DNA of 64,000 bases from Afipia sp. (GTDB taxonomy: Bacteria > Pseudomonadota > Alphaproteobacteria > Rhizobiales > Xanthobacteraceae), in NCBI GenBank assembly GCA_024508675.1, contig JANINQ010000001.1, forward strand, positions 1-64,000. Direction: 5' to 3'. The notes beneath the pieces were generated by a model. The model searched no databases and had not been told where the DNA came from. It saw nothing but the letters and a program-made list of their open reading frames with translations. Within the stretch, counting starts at the first letter, position 1. The number at the start of each line of letters is the position of its first letter. Below are positions 10,023 through 19,736 of the stretch, one piece after another. Position numbers and translations under genes: made by a program.

Positions 10023-10718
10023 ATGTTGTATTCGGTTCAGGGCCAGAACTATCAGGCTGCTGCGGATGCGCGCTACGCCAAGGCGCGGCGCCACAGCCGC
10101 CGCGTGCGCCAGTTGCGCCTGGCCGTGCCGGTGATGGTGGCGGCCGCGATGCTAACGATCGTCGGCATTTCGCTGTTCAATCCGTTCCGGATTCTGTCGA
10201 AGCTGCCGATCGACATCGGCAAGCTCGGCGTCTCCGGCACGAAGATCACGATGAACTCTCCGCATCTTGCGGGCTTCACGCCGGACAACCGGCCTTATGA
10301 GCTTTGGGCCAAGTCCGCGGTGCAGGATGTCACCAACCCGAACAATGTCGAACTGAATGAGCTGCGCGCAAAAGTTCAGATGGAAGACAAGACCGGCATC
10401 ACCATGGACGCGCAGACCGGTCTGTTCGATACCAAAACCCAGTTGCTCGATCTGAAGAACAACATCTTCCTGCAATCGACAACCGGATATGAAGCGCGTC
10501 TGACACAGGCGACGGTTGACATCGGTGGAGGCACGGTGACTTCCGATCAGCCGGTGGCCGTGAAACTCCTGAACGGAACGCTGGATGCAAACCGCTTGAA
10601 AATTTCAGAGAACGGAGCGCTGGTGCGCTTCGACGGCGGCGTGTCGATGATCCTGATTCCGGATCAGCCCGCGCCAACAGACAATCAGGCGCCTGCACGG
10701 GACGCCGCTGCAAAATGA
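10023..10718 (+). CDS. lptC: LPS export system protein LptC
   Basis: Single N-terminal TM segment plus LptC-like beta domain; immediately upstream of lptA-lptB. Confidence 0.85.
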   Translation: MLYSVQGQNYQAAADARYAKARRHSRRVRQLRLAVPVMVAAAMLTIVGISLFNPFRILSKLPIDIGKLGVSGTKITMNSPHLAGFTPDNRPYELWAKSAVQDVTNPNNVELNELRAKVQMEDKTGITMDAQTGLFDTKTQLLDLKNNIFLQSTTGYEARLTQATVDIGGGTVTSDQPVAVKLLNGTLDANRLKISENGALVRFDGGVSMILIPDQPAPTDNQAPARDAAAK

Positions 10719-11434
10719 TGTTTCGGATGATGCAAACCTGTTCTTTCAACGCTCGCACGATTTTGCGGTTTGTGTCCGCAGCGGCTATCGCCATCGCGGT
10801 GTGCGCGTCAACGGATGCGCGCGCGCAAAGCACGGCGACGGGCGTGCCCAACGCCATGCAGGGCTTCTCGCAGAATCGGGACAAGCCGATCCAGATCGAT
10901 GCGGCCTCGCTCGAAATGCGCGACAAGGACAAGGCCGCGACATTCAGCGGCAACGTGAAGGTGGTGCAGGGCGACACCACGATGCTCTGCAAGACGCTTG
11001 TGGTGTTCTACGACAACGATCAGTCGAGCAAGAAGCCTGCGATGAAGTCGGCGACGCCGGGGCCGGCCGGAAGTTCGTCGATCAAGCGGCTTGAAGCGCA
11101 GGGCGGTGTTGTCGTCACCCAGAAGGACTCGACGGTCACGGGCGACAAGGGCGTGTTCGACATGCGCACCAACACGGTGACGATGCATGGCAATGTGCTG
11201 CTGACCAAGGACAAGAACGTGCTGCGCGGCGACCGGCTGATCGTCGATCTCACGACCGGCGTCTCACGGGTCGAATCGAACAGCGGGCGCGTGCAGGGCG
11301 TGTTTCAGGCCGCGCCGAACAACGCGCAGCAGGGCGGCAACGCGGCTGGCGCGCAGCCGTCGCCGGCTCCCGGCGCTCCGGGAAAGCCGCTTAAACTCAA
11401 CGACTTGCCGAATTCGCGCAAGCGCAACGGTTGA
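10715..11434 (+). CDS. lptA: LPS transport periplasmic protein LptA (OstA-like)
   Basis: IQIDAASLEMRDKDKAATFSGNVKVVQGDTTM...VVTQKDSTVTGDKGVFDMRTNTVTMHGNVLLTKDKNVLRGDRLIVDL; ATGA overlap with lptC. Confidence 0.92.
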   Translation: MMFRMMQTCSFNARTILRFVSAAAIAIAVCASTDARAQSTATGVPNAMQGFSQNRDKPIQIDAASLEMRDKDKAATFSGNVKVVQGDTTMLCKTLVVFYDNDQSSKKPAMKSATPGPAGSSSIKRLEAQGGVVVTQKDSTVTGDKGVFDMRTNTVTMHGNVLLTKDKNVLRGDRLIVDLTTGVSRVESNSGRVQGVFQAAPNNAQQGGNAAGAQPSPAPGAPGKPLKLNDLPNSRKRNG

Positions 11435-11559
11435 ACCGGATGGATTGTGCCTGTATCACCCGGCCCCTGATCATTTGGGAGTGGGCAAGATGCCCTGACT
11501 CAATCATGCTCAGGCAACACTCCGGGGATTGAACGGCAGCGGGCTGAACTGAAGGCGGC

Positions 11560-12651
11560 ATGGTGGATTTCCTGCGCATCTTTCGTCGTAAAGGCCCGGC
11601 GCGTGGACGGCAAGGCTTTGCGCGTTCGCGCCAGGATGCCTTGCGTCAGGACATCACCTCCTTCGCCGCGCGAATGGGGGACATGTTCAAGGCGACGATC
11701 GGCGAGAAGCCGCCGGTGGCGCGTGAAGCATCCCGTGAAAGCGCGCCGGTTCGGCGCGAAGTCGCCATGGCCACGGTCTCCCGCGAGCCGCCGCCACTTG
11801 CACCGAGCGATGCCTCGGCCTTCACCCACGAGGCGCCGCCGATTCCGCGCAACCTGCCGCGCGAGTCCGTGAACGAGCAACCGCGCCATCGCGCAGCAGG
11901 CAACGTCGCCGCGCCGCGCGCGCAGCATGCGGGCTATCTTGCCATTCACGGCGTTGAAAAGAGTTTCGGCACCCGCAAGATCGTCCATGGCGTCAGCCTG
12001 TATGTCCGGCGCGGCGAAGCCGTCGGTATCCTCGGGCCGAACGGCGCCGGCAAGACAACGTGCTTCTACATGATCACCGGCCTGATCAAGCCCGACCGCG
12101 GCCGCGTCGAACTCGACGGCCACGATGTGACGCAATTGCCGATGTATCAGCGCGCGCGGCTCGGCATCGGCTACCTGCCGCAGGAAGCGTCGATCTTTCG
12201 CGGCCTGTCGGTCGAGGACAACATCCGCGCGGTGCTTGAGGTGGTCGAACCTGACAAGCGAAAGCGCGAGCGCGAGCTGGATTCGCTGCTCGAGGAATTC
12301 AACGTCACCCGCCTGCGGAAGTCGCCGTCGATTGCATTGTCCGGCGGCGAGCGGCGGCGCGTCGAAATTGCCCGCGCGCTGGCGTCCCGGCCGAGCTACA
12401 TGCTGCTCGACGAACCGTTCGCTGGCATCGATCCGATCGCGGTGGGCGACATTCAGCAACTCGTGCGCCATCTCACCCAGCGCGGCATCGGCGTGCTGAT
12501 CACCGACCACAATGTCCGCGAAACGCTAGGCCTGACCGACCGGGCCTATATCGTCTATGCGGGCGAGGTTCTGACCGAAGGAACCCCGGACGAAATCGTC
12601 AACGATCCGGATGTGCGCCGGCTCTACCTCGGTGAAGAGTTCCGGCTCTGA
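11560..12651 (+). CDS. lptB: LPS export ABC transporter ATP-binding protein LptB with about 125-aa N-terminal extension
   Basis: GPNGAGKTTCFYMITGLIKPD, LPQEASIFRGLSVEDNI, LSGGERRRVEIARALA, LLDEPFAGIDPIAV. Confidence 0.95.
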   Translation: MVDFLRIFRRKGPARGRQGFARSRQDALRQDITSFAARMGDMFKATIGEKPPVAREASRESAPVRREVAMATVSREPPPLAPSDASAFTHEAPPIPRNLPRESVNEQPRHRAAGNVAAPRAQHAGYLAIHGVEKSFGTRKIVHGVSLYVRRGEAVGILGPNGAGKTTCFYMITGLIKPDRGRVELDGHDVTQLPMYQRARLGIGYLPQEASIFRGLSVEDNIRAVLEVVEPDKRKRERELDSLLEEFNVTRLRKSPSIALSGGERRRVEIARALASRPSYMLLDEPFAGIDPIAVGDIQQLVRHLTQRGIGVLITDHNVRETLGLTDRAYIVYAGEVLTEGTPDEIVNDPDVRRLYLGEEFRL

Positions 12652-12769
12652 TTTACCCTGTTGGCGGCCCGTGGCTGACGGCTGAACTTTCAAAACGTCA
12701 AGACGTATACAAGGCCTCAGGAAAAGTATAAGCAAAAATCGGACCAACTTCGGGCCGGATCTTGTTTTT

Positions 12770-14407
12770 ATGGCACTGACGCAGAGACTAGAGTTCCGAC
12801 AGACGCAGTCGCTGGTGATGACGCCGCAGCTAATGCAGGCGATCAAGCTGCTGCAGCTGTCCAATCTCGACCTCGTAGCGTTTGTGGAAGACGAGCTTGA
12901 GCGCAATCCGCTGCTGGAGCGGGCCAATCAGGATGGCGCGCCCGATCATGGCGAGCCCCCCGCCGGTCAAGCGGATGGCGACGGGGATTTCTCTGACGGC
13001 GCGGAGTTCACGTCGGGCGCCGAAGGCGAACGCTCCGGGGACAGTTTTGAGGCCGGTGCCGAGGAGTGGATGGCGCCGGATCTCGGCAGCCGCACCGAGA
13101 TAGAGCAAACCCTCGACACCGGGATGGAGAACGTCTTCCCTGAGGAGCCGTCGGACGCAGCCGCGCGGAATGCGCAGGATGCCGCACCGACCGCCTACAC
13201 CGAATGGGGCGGTGGCGCGTCGAATGACGACGACTACAATCTTGAAGCCTTTGTCGCGGCCGAGACGACCTTGAGTGATCACCTCGCCGAGCAGCTCGCT
13301 GTTGCGTTCGCCGATCCGGTGCGCCGCATGATCGGGCAATATCTGATCGATCTTGTCGATGAAGCCGGTTACCTGCCGCCCGATCTTGGTGAGGCGCATG
13401 AAAAGCTCGGCACCTCGCGCGAAGAAGTCGAGGCCGTGCTTTCGGTGTTGCAGAAGTTCGATCCGCCCGGTGTCTGTGCCCGCAATTTGAGCGAGTGCCT
13501 TGCGATCCAGTTGCGTGAGCGCGATCGCTACGATCCGGCAATGCAGGCGCTGGTCGAGAATCTCGATCTGCTGGCCAAGCGCGACATCGCGTCGTTGAGA
13601 AAAATCTGCGGCGTCGACGACGAAGACATCGCCGACATGATCGGCGAAATCCGTCATCTCAATCCCAAGCCGGGCCTCAAGTTCGGATCGGCCAAGGCGC
13701 AGAGCGTGGTGCCGGATGTCTATGTTCGTCCGGGGCCGGACGGCGGCTGGCATGTCGAGCTGAACAGCGACACCTTGCCGAAGGTTCTGGTCAACCAGAC
13801 CTACTATTCGCAATTGTCGAAAACCATCCGCAAGGACGGCGACAAGTCATACTTCACCGATTGCCTGCAGAATGCGACATGGCTGGTGCGGGCGCTCGAT
13901 CAGCGTGCGCGAACCATTCTGAAAGTGGCGACCGAAATCGTTCGCCAGCAGGACGGTTTCTTCACGCAGGGCGTGGCGCATCTGCGGCCGCTCAATCTGA
14001 AGGCTGTCGCGGACGCTATCCAGATGCACGAATCCACCGTATCCCGCGTTACCGCGAACAAATACATGGCGACCAATCGCGGTACGTTCGAGTTGAAATA
14101 TTTTTTCACGGCCTCGATTGCATCCGCGGATGGTGGGGATGCTCATTCGGCGGAAGCCGTGCGGCACCGCATCAAACAGCTCATCGATGCGGAGAGCCCT
14201 TCCGCAATTCTGTCCGACGATACCATCGTGGAACGATTGCGCGGGGATGGCATTGATATAGCCCGGCGCACGGTCGCGAAATATCGTGAAGCCATGCGTA
14301 TTCCTTCGTCCGTGCAGCGCCGCCGCGACAAGCAGAGCATGCTCGGCACAGCGTTAACATCTACCTCCCCGGTTACAGACAGGTCCCGCGACACAGCTAC
14401 CGCTTGA
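12770..14407 (+). CDS. rpoN: RNA polymerase sigma-54 factor
   Basis: LEFRQTQSLVMTPQLMQAIKLLQLSNLDL N-terminus, HESTVSRVTANKYM, and RpoN-box region ARRTVAKYREAMRIPSSVQRR. Confidence 0.98.
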   Translation: MALTQRLEFRQTQSLVMTPQLMQAIKLLQLSNLDLVAFVEDELERNPLLERANQDGAPDHGEPPAGQADGDGDFSDGAEFTSGAEGERSGDSFEAGAEEWMAPDLGSRTEIEQTLDTGMENVFPEEPSDAAARNAQDAAPTAYTEWGGGASNDDDYNLEAFVAAETTLSDHLAEQLAVAFADPVRRMIGQYLIDLVDEAGYLPPDLGEAHEKLGTSREEVEAVLSVLQKFDPPGVCARNLSECLAIQLRERDRYDPAMQALVENLDLLAKRDIASLRKICGVDDEDIADMIGEIRHLNPKPGLKFGSAKAQSVVPDVYVRPGPDGGWHVELNSDTLPKVLVNQTYYSQLSKTIRKDGDKSYFTDCLQNATWLVRALDQRARTILKVATEIVRQQDGFFTQGVAHLRPLNLKAVADAIQMHESTVSRVTANKYMATNRGTFELKYFFTASIASADGGDAHSAEAVRHRIKQLIDAESPSAILSDDTIVERLRGDGIDIARRTVAKYREAMRIPSSVQRRRDKQSMLGTALTSTSPVTDRSRDTATA

Positions 14408-14484
14408 CTGCGCCCTCAAGAAGCGGAACGCTCCTTCATCCGAACTGCAAGACCGCAAGTCCGAAGAAGCAAGTGAGGAAAGAC

Positions 14485-15096
14485 ATGACACTCCGGGTCT
14501 CTGGAAAAAGCATCAGCATCGGCGAAGCCCTTCGCGATCGCGTCAGCGACCGCACCGACGAAGTGCTGCGCAAGTATTTCGATGGCAACTACTCGGGTCA
14601 CATCACACTCAGCAAGGACGGCTTCGGCTTCCGCACCGATTGCGCGCTTCATCTTGATTCGGGAATCACGCTCGAGGCGGACTCGATCGCCGCCGATGCC
14701 TATGCCAGCGCCGACCAGGCTTTGCTGATGATCGAGAAACGTCTGCGCCGCTACAAGAGCCGCCTGAAGGATCGCTCCGCGCGCAAGGCCTATGCAGCGA
14801 CGGCCGCGCTGTCCGATCTCAACGGCGCATCGCTGGATGCGCCGAGCTATGTGATCGAGGCGCCGTCGGATGACGACGAGGTGAGCGAGTTCAATCCGGT
14901 GATCATCGCCGAGGCGACCACCGCGCTGAAGCGCTATTCGGTGAGCGAAGCGGTCATGGAACTCGACCTGACCGGTGCGCCGGTCATGGTGTTCCAGCAC
15001 GGCAGCAGCGGGCGGGTGAATATCATCTACCGGCGGCCGGACGGGAACGTGGGCTGGGTGGACCCTCCCGTGCTTGGCGATCAGGCGCGCCATTGA
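14485..15096 (+). CDS. hpf: Ribosome hibernation-promoting factor, long form
   Basis: MTLRVSGKSISIGEALRDRVSDRTDEVLRKYF...; C-terminal AVMELDLTGAPVMVFQHGSSGRVNIIYRRPDGNVGWVDP; downstream of rpoN. Confidence 0.95.
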   Translation: MTLRVSGKSISIGEALRDRVSDRTDEVLRKYFDGNYSGHITLSKDGFGFRTDCALHLDSGITLEADSIAADAYASADQALLMIEKRLRRYKSRLKDRSARKAYAATAALSDLNGASLDAPSYVIEAPSDDDEVSEFNPVIIAEATTALKRYSVSEAVMELDLTGAPVMVFQHGSSGRVNIIYRRPDGNVGWVDPPVLGDQARH

Positions 15097-15116
15097 CGCC
15101 ATGAATAAGCCTAACT

Positions 15117-15148
15117 ATGGTCCGCCGCCTTTCGGGGACGCGGACCAT
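15117..15148. repeat. 9-bp perfect inverted repeat in the hpf-ptsN intergenic region
   Basis: atggtccgc ... gcggaccat. Confidence 0.7.
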
Positions 15149-15235
15149 GGTTGGTCCGAAGAGCCCTTGACGCCACCCGGTCAGAGACCGATTTAGTAAG
15201 AACACCAACAGCTTAACTTATCCTCGGAACGCTCC

Positions 15236-15697
15236 ATGACGATTACCGATCTGGTCGCACCGGAGGCGATTCTTCCTGCTTTGAAAGTCAACAGCAAGAA
15301 GCAGGCCCTTCAGGAGCTTGCGGCGCGTGCCGCTGTTCTGACCGGACAGAATGAACGGTCGATTTTCGAGGTGCTGCTCCAGCGCGAGAAGCTCGGCACC
15401 ACGGCCGTCGGCTATGGCGTGGCGATCCCGCACGGCAAGCTGCCGAAGCTCGACAAGCTGTCGGGCCTGTTCGCGCGGCTGGATCGTCCGATCGACTTCG
15501 AGGCGATGGATGGCCAGCCGGTGGATCTGCTTTTTCTGCTGCTGGCCCCCGAAGGCGCAGGCGCCGATCATCTGAAGGCGCTGGCGCGTATCGCGCGCCT
15601 CCTGCGCGATCAGGACATCGCCAAGAAACTGCGCGCCTCCAAGGATGCGCAGGCGCTGTATTCGGTGCTGGCGCTGCCGCCCGCGACGGCGGCTTAA
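15236..15697 (+). CDS. ptsN: PTS IIA-like nitrogen regulatory protein
   Basis: LLQREKLGTTAVGYGVAIPHGKLPKLDKLSGLFARL; downstream of rpoN-hpf. Confidence 0.95.
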   Translation: MTITDLVAPEAILPALKVNSKKQALQELAARAAVLTGQNERSIFEVLLQREKLGTTAVGYGVAIPHGKLPKLDKLSGLFARLDRPIDFEAMDGQPVDLLFLLLAPEGAGADHLKALARIARLLRDQDIAKKLRASKDAQALYSVLALPPATAA

Positions 15698-15721
15698 GGC
15701 TGACATCCAAAATATGACTTG

Positions 15722-15842
15722 GTCGTCCCGGCGAAGGCCGGGACCCATAACCACCGGCCCCCGCGTCGAAGCGCAGAACGTCGGAAGCTTTTTGCAACAA
15801 GCAACGACAGGGATGATGGGTCCCGGCCTTCGCCGGGACGAC
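15722..15842. repeat. Palindromic repeat, family 2 copy b (opposite orientation to 7311..7439)
   Basis: gtcgtcccggcgaaggccgggacccataaccacc ... cgacagggatgatgggtcccggccttcgccgggacgac. Confidence 0.88.
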
Positions 15843-15873
15843 GAGAGAAAATCGCTGTGTCGTTCTCACAAAC

Positions 15874-15905
15874 AAAAAGCGGCAGCGCCCGCCGCGCTGC
15901 CGCTT
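15874..15905 (-). terminator. Rho-independent terminator for the DUF1150 gene
   Basis: aagcggcagcg ... cgctgccgctt preceded on + by aaaaa, so the T run is on the minus strand. Confidence 0.8.
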
Positions 15906-15947
15906 CGTTTTTCCGATCGTCGCATTACTAAGCGGCTTGCGGCCTGC

Positions 15948-16208
15948 TCAGTGAACGCTGACGGTCTCGAGTTCGTTGCTCCATGCATTCGCGATTGCCG
16001 CCTCGCGGCTGTCGGTCAGCATGATGGGCGTGCCGTCGGCGGCATGAAGCGCAAACAGCTTGAGGCCCGGCGCGATCTGCGGCGCCTGCGGGAAAAGTCC
16101 CGGCACGTCTTCCGAGCGAATCTGCTTGACGTATGCGATGTGGCCTTCGCCCAAGGTTGCCAGTGCCTCAAGCGAGACGGCGGGTTCGAAGATAACATTA
16201 CCAGTCAT
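15948..16208 (-). CDS. DUF1150 family protein
   Basis: MTGNVIFEPAVSLEALATLGEGHIAYVKQIRSEDVPGLFP...LKLFALHAADGTPIMLTDSREAAIANAW; downstream of an sHSP gene. Confidence 0.85.
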   Translation of the reverse strand: MTGNVIFEPAVSLEALATLGEGHIAYVKQIRSEDVPGLFPQAPQIAPGLKLFALHAADGTPIMLTDSREAAIANAWSNELETVSVH

Positions 16209-16257
16209 GGTCTCGACTCCTTGCAAGTGTTAAGCGGTCGAGTCCGCTCTCGTTCCA

Positions 16258-16683
16258 TTATTCGTGCTCTTTGATGGCTATCGTCTTAACGACCCGTTCA
16301 GGCTCGGGACGAGCCAGATCGATCGACAGCAGGCCGTTCTTCAGGTCCGCGCCGATGACATACATCCCGTCCGCCAGCACGAAGGTGCGCTGGAAGTGAC
16401 GCGCGGCAATGCCGCGATGGATGTATTGCCGGGTCTTGTCGTCCTGCTGGCGGCCCCGGATCACGAGCTGGTTTTCCTCAGTGGTTACATCGAGTTGATC
16501 GCGGGTAAATCCGGCGACCGCCAGCGTGATCCGCAGGCGTTCGGGCTGGCCTTCGTCACGGCCGCACCGCTCGATGTTGTAAGGAGGATAACCGTCTGCA
16601 CCTTTCACGACACGATCGAGCGCACGCTCGATTTCGTCGAATCCCAAAAGGAACGGTGACGATAGGGAAGGAACACGAGACAT
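16258..16683 (-). CDS. Small heat shock protein, Hsp20 (IbpA/HspH-like)
   Basis: Alpha-crystallin domain: YPPYNIERCGRDEGQPERLRITLAVAGFTRDQLDVTTEENQLVIRGRQ...YIHRGIAARHFQRTFVLADGMYVIGADLKNGLLSIDLAR. Confidence 0.95.
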   Translation of the reverse strand: MSRVPSLSSPFLLGFDEIERALDRVVKGADGYPPYNIERCGRDEGQPERLRITLAVAGFTRDQLDVTTEENQLVIRGRQQDDKTRQYIHRGIAARHFQRTFVLADGMYVIGADLKNGLLSIDLARPEPERVVKTIAIKEHE

Positions 16684-16686
16684 TCT

Positions 16687-16770
16687 CAAAGTCCTCTCGA
16701 AGCGACTTTGGGTTGGAGCCCTTGCGGCGCTCCTTCCTGGGTTCCCGGCCGCCTTATGGCCGACCGGTTG
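16687..16770 (-). promoter_or_regulatory. ROSE-type RNA thermometer in the sHSP 5' UTR
   Basis: Hairpin CAAAGTC-GCTTCGAGAG-GACTTTG just before ATG; contains UCGCU (ROSE UYGCU motif) opposite SD AGAGGA; further hairpins upstream. Confidence 0.75.
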
Positions 16771-16776
16771 AAACAA

Positions 16777-16804
16777 ATATGGCGATTTGCCGGTTCCGTT
16801 CAAG
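16777..16804 (-). promoter_or_regulatory. RpoH (sigma32)-type promoter
   Basis: Minus strand CTTGAA-N14-CGCCATAT, close to the sigma32 consensus. Confidence 0.7.
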
Positions 16805-16839
16805 AACCTCTAACCGCCTTTAAACAATAAGAAATCTTG

Positions 16840-17940
16840 CTAGTCACCAATCCGGCTGCGGCCATCGGCGCTGAACAGGTGCAGTTTTGAGGGCGCTGCA
16901 ACGACGTGGATGTGCTCTCCGATGGCAGGCGCAGCCTCGCCCGGCAGCCGGACAATGATCTCGCCCGGAGGAAGTTCGCCCGGTTTCGCGCTGACGGCCG
17001 GACCGGCGTTCTCCCGCGTTCGTGTGCCGTAGACATAGGTTTCAGCGCCGACACGCTCGATGGCATCGACAGTCAGGTCGAGCGTCAGTCCTTCAGGTGA
17101 GGCCGTGCCCACGAGCGAAAAGTCTTCGGGACGGATTCCGAGAATGGCATCGCCGGGTGCCTTGATGCGCAAGGCATCGAGCATTCCGCCGAGATCGTTG
17201 CTTTGTATCGGCAGCAGGTTCATCGGCGGCGCGCCGATGAAGGACGCGACAAAGGTCGTCGCGGGCTTGCGATAGATGTCGAGTGGCGAGCCGATCTGTT
17301 CGACCTGACCGGCGTTCATCACCACCAGAATATCGGCCAGCGTCATCGCCTCCATCTGATCGTGGGTCACGTAAATCGACGTCGTCTTGAGGCGGCGTTG
17401 CAGCTTGCGGATTTCCACCCGCATGGCGACCCGCAGCTTGGCGTCGAGATTCGACAGCGGCTCGTCGAACAGAAACACCTTCGGCTGACGCACGATGGCG
17501 CGGCCCATGGCGACGCGCTGGCGCTGGCCGCCGGACAGCTGCCGCGGCTTGCGTTCCAGCATCGGTGTGATTTCGAGGATCTGCGCGGCCTCGCGGACGC
17601 GCGTGTCGATCTCGGTCTTGGGAGTGCCGCGATTGCGCAGGCCGTACGCCATGTTGTTGTAGACGCTCATGTGCGGATAGAGCGCGTAATTCTGGAACAC
17701 CATCGCGATGTCGCGGTCGGCGGGCTCGATCTCGTTGACGACACGGCCGCCGATGTCGATCTCGCCGCTGGTGATTGTTTCAAGGCCCGCCACCATCCGT
17801 AGCAGGGTGGACTTGCCGCAGCCGGAGGGGCCGACCAGGACGCAGAACTGCCCGTCACCGACCTCGAAGTTGATGCCCTTGATGGCATCGACGCCGCCGG
17901 GATAGGTCTTCTTCACATTGCGCAGGACGACATTCGACAT
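16840..17940 (-). CDS. ugpC: sn-glycerol-3-phosphate ABC transporter ATP-binding protein
   Basis: [27 protein letters not shown]...[18 protein letters not shown]...[36 protein letters not shown]; beside ugpE/A/B. Confidence 0.93.
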   Translation of the reverse strand: MSNVVLRNVKKTYPGGVDAIKGINFEVGDGQFCVLVGPSGCGKSTLLRMVAGLETITSGEIDIGGRVVNEIEPADRDIAMVFQNYALYPHMSVYNNMAYGLRNRGTPKTEIDTRVREAAQILEITPMLERKPRQLSGGQRQRVAMGRAIVRQPKVFLFDEPLSNLDAKLRVAMRVEIRKLQRRLKTTSIYVTHDQMEAMTLADILVVMNAGQVEQIGSPLDIYRKPATTFVASFIGAPPMNLLPIQSNDLGGMLDALRIKAPGDAILGIRPEDFSLVGTASPEGLTLDLTVDAIERVGAETYVYGTRTRENAGPAVSAKPGELPPGEIIVRLPGEAAPAIGEHIHVVAAPSKLHLFSADGRSRIGD

Positions 17941-17964
17941 GCTCGTTCCTTAAAACTTCCAGCA

Positions 17965-18813
17965 CTACTTTTCTGTTTCAACAAGACCGCGCACGAACAG
18001 CCGTTGCATGAACACAACGACAGCGACTGGCGGCAGCATGGCGAGAATTGCGGTGGCCATCGCGAGCTGCCATTCGGCCAGCTCGTCGGTGGTGGTGAGC
18101 ATTTTCTTGATGCCGGTCACGATGGTCTGCATCGAATCCTGTGTCGTGATCAGCAGCGGCCACAGATACTGATTCCAGCCGTAGATGAACTGGATCACGA
18201 ACAGCGCCGCGATGGTGGTGACCGACAGCGGCAGCAGCGTATCCTTGAAGAACCGGAATGGCCCCGCGCCGTCGATCTTCGAGGCTTCCAGCAATTCTTC
18301 TGGCACGGTCATGAAGAACTGCCGGAACAGCAGCGTGCCGGTGGCGGAGGCGATCAGCGGCAGGATAAGCCCGGCATAGGTGTCGAGCATGCGCAGATCG
18401 GCGACCACCTTGTAGGTCGGATAGATGCGGACCTCGACCGGGAGCATCAGCGTGATGAAGATGATCCAGAACGCGGTCTTGCGGAACGGAAAGCGGAAAT
18501 ACACCACCGCGAAGGCTGACAGGATCGAGATGAAAATCTTTCCGACCGCGATGCCGATGGCGGAGACGAACGAGTTGATCAGCATGTGACCGACCGGCTC
18601 GCGGCTGGCGCGTGAGCCGCCGACGAAGATCGCGCGGTAGTAATTTTCCAGCGTGTGTCCGCCGGGCGAGAGCGGCATGTTGCCGGTGACCACGGTGGCT
18701 GCATCGTGGGTCGAGGCGATTAGCGCGAGATAGACCGGAAACACGACAATGAAAATGCCGAAGATCAGGATGGCATAGGCGATGAAATCGCGCAGTGGGC
18801 GATGCTCGACCAT
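17965..18813 (-). CDS. ugpE: sn-glycerol-3-phosphate ABC transporter permease
   Basis: Multi-TM protein with EELLEASKIDGAGPFRFFKDTLLPLS (EAA motif). Confidence 0.92.
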   Translation of the reverse strand: MVEHRPLRDFIAYAILIFGIFIVVFPVYLALIASTHDAATVVTGNMPLSPGGHTLENYYRAIFVGGSRASREPVGHMLINSFVSAIGIAVGKIFISILSAFAVVYFRFPFRKTAFWIIFITLMLPVEVRIYPTYKVVADLRMLDTYAGLILPLIASATGTLLFRQFFMTVPEELLEASKIDGAGPFRFFKDTLLPLSVTTIAALFVIQFIYGWNQYLWPLLITTQDSMQTIVTGIKKMLTTTDELAEWQLAMATAILAMLPPVAVVVFMQRLFVRGLVETEK

Positions 18814-19694
18814 CAGTATTGCACCTTGCGCTCGACATAACGGAACTGCACGGCGGTGAGTGCGATGACGATCACCATCAGCACCACGGACTGCGCTGCG
18901 GAGCCGCCGAGGTTGCCGCCGAGACGGCCGTCGGCATAGACCTTGTAGACCATCGTTGTTGTCGCGCCCGCCGGTCCGCCGCCGGTGACGGCGTCGATAA
19001 TGCCGAACGTGTCGAAGAACACGTAGACGACATTGACCACCAGTAGGAAGAATGTGGTGGGCGAGAGCAGCGGAAACACGATGGTCCAGAACCGGCGCAG
19101 CGGACCTGCGCCGTCGATGGCGCCGGCTTCCAGCACACTCTTGGGGATTGATTGCAGGCCTGCAAGGAAGAACAGGAAGTTGTAGGAAATCTGCTTCCAG
19201 ACCGCGGCCATCACCACCAGCGTCATGGCGTGATTGCCGTTCAGGAGCGGATTCCAGTCGAAGCCGAAGGCGCGCAGCGGACGGGCCAGTGTGCCGAGCG
19301 AAGGATGGAACATGAAGATCCAGAGCACGCCGGCGATGGCCGGTGCGACGGCATAAGGCCAGATCAGGAATGTCTTGAAGGCGGGGGCAGCTTTCAGGTT
19401 CTTGTCGGCCTGGGTTGCGAACAGCAGCGCGATGCTGAGCGACAGCAGCGCGACAAGCGTTGAGAACACCGCCGTCGTCAGCATCGCCTTGTAGTATTCG
19501 GGCTGCGCGAACAGATCCTGATAATTCTCAAGGCCGACGAATTGTGAGGTGAGGCCGAAGGCGTCCTCGCGCAGGAAGGATTGCCATACCGCCTGGCTGG
19601 CGGGCCAGTAGAAGAAGATGAACGTGATCGCGAGCTGCGGCGCGAGCAGCAGGTACGGCAGCAGCCTGTTGTTGAAGGTAGCGGACTTTTCCAT
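18813..19694 (-). CDS. ugpA: sn-glycerol-3-phosphate ABC transporter permease
   Basis: [31 protein letters not shown]...; [31 protein letters not shown]. Confidence 0.92.
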   Translation of the reverse strand: MEKSATFNNRLLPYLLLAPQLAITFIFFYWPASQAVWQSFLREDAFGLTSQFVGLENYQDLFAQPEYYKAMLTTAVFSTLVALLSLSIALLFATQADKNLKAAPAFKTFLIWPYAVAPAIAGVLWIFMFHPSLGTLARPLRAFGFDWNPLLNGNHAMTLVVMAAVWKQISYNFLFFLAGLQSIPKSVLEAGAIDGAGPLRRFWTIVFPLLSPTTFFLLVVNVVYVFFDTFGIIDAVTGGGPAGATTTMVYKVYADGRLGGNLGGSAAQSVVLMVIVIALTAVQFRYVERKVQY

Positions 19695-19707
19695 TCAAGA
19701 AACTCTG

Positions 19708-19736
19708 CCCTCCCCCCGCTTTTGCGATGGGGAGGG
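19708..19736. repeat. Intercistronic inverted repeat between ugpB and ugpA
   Basis: ccctcccc-ccgcttttgcgat-ggggaggg. Confidence 0.75.
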
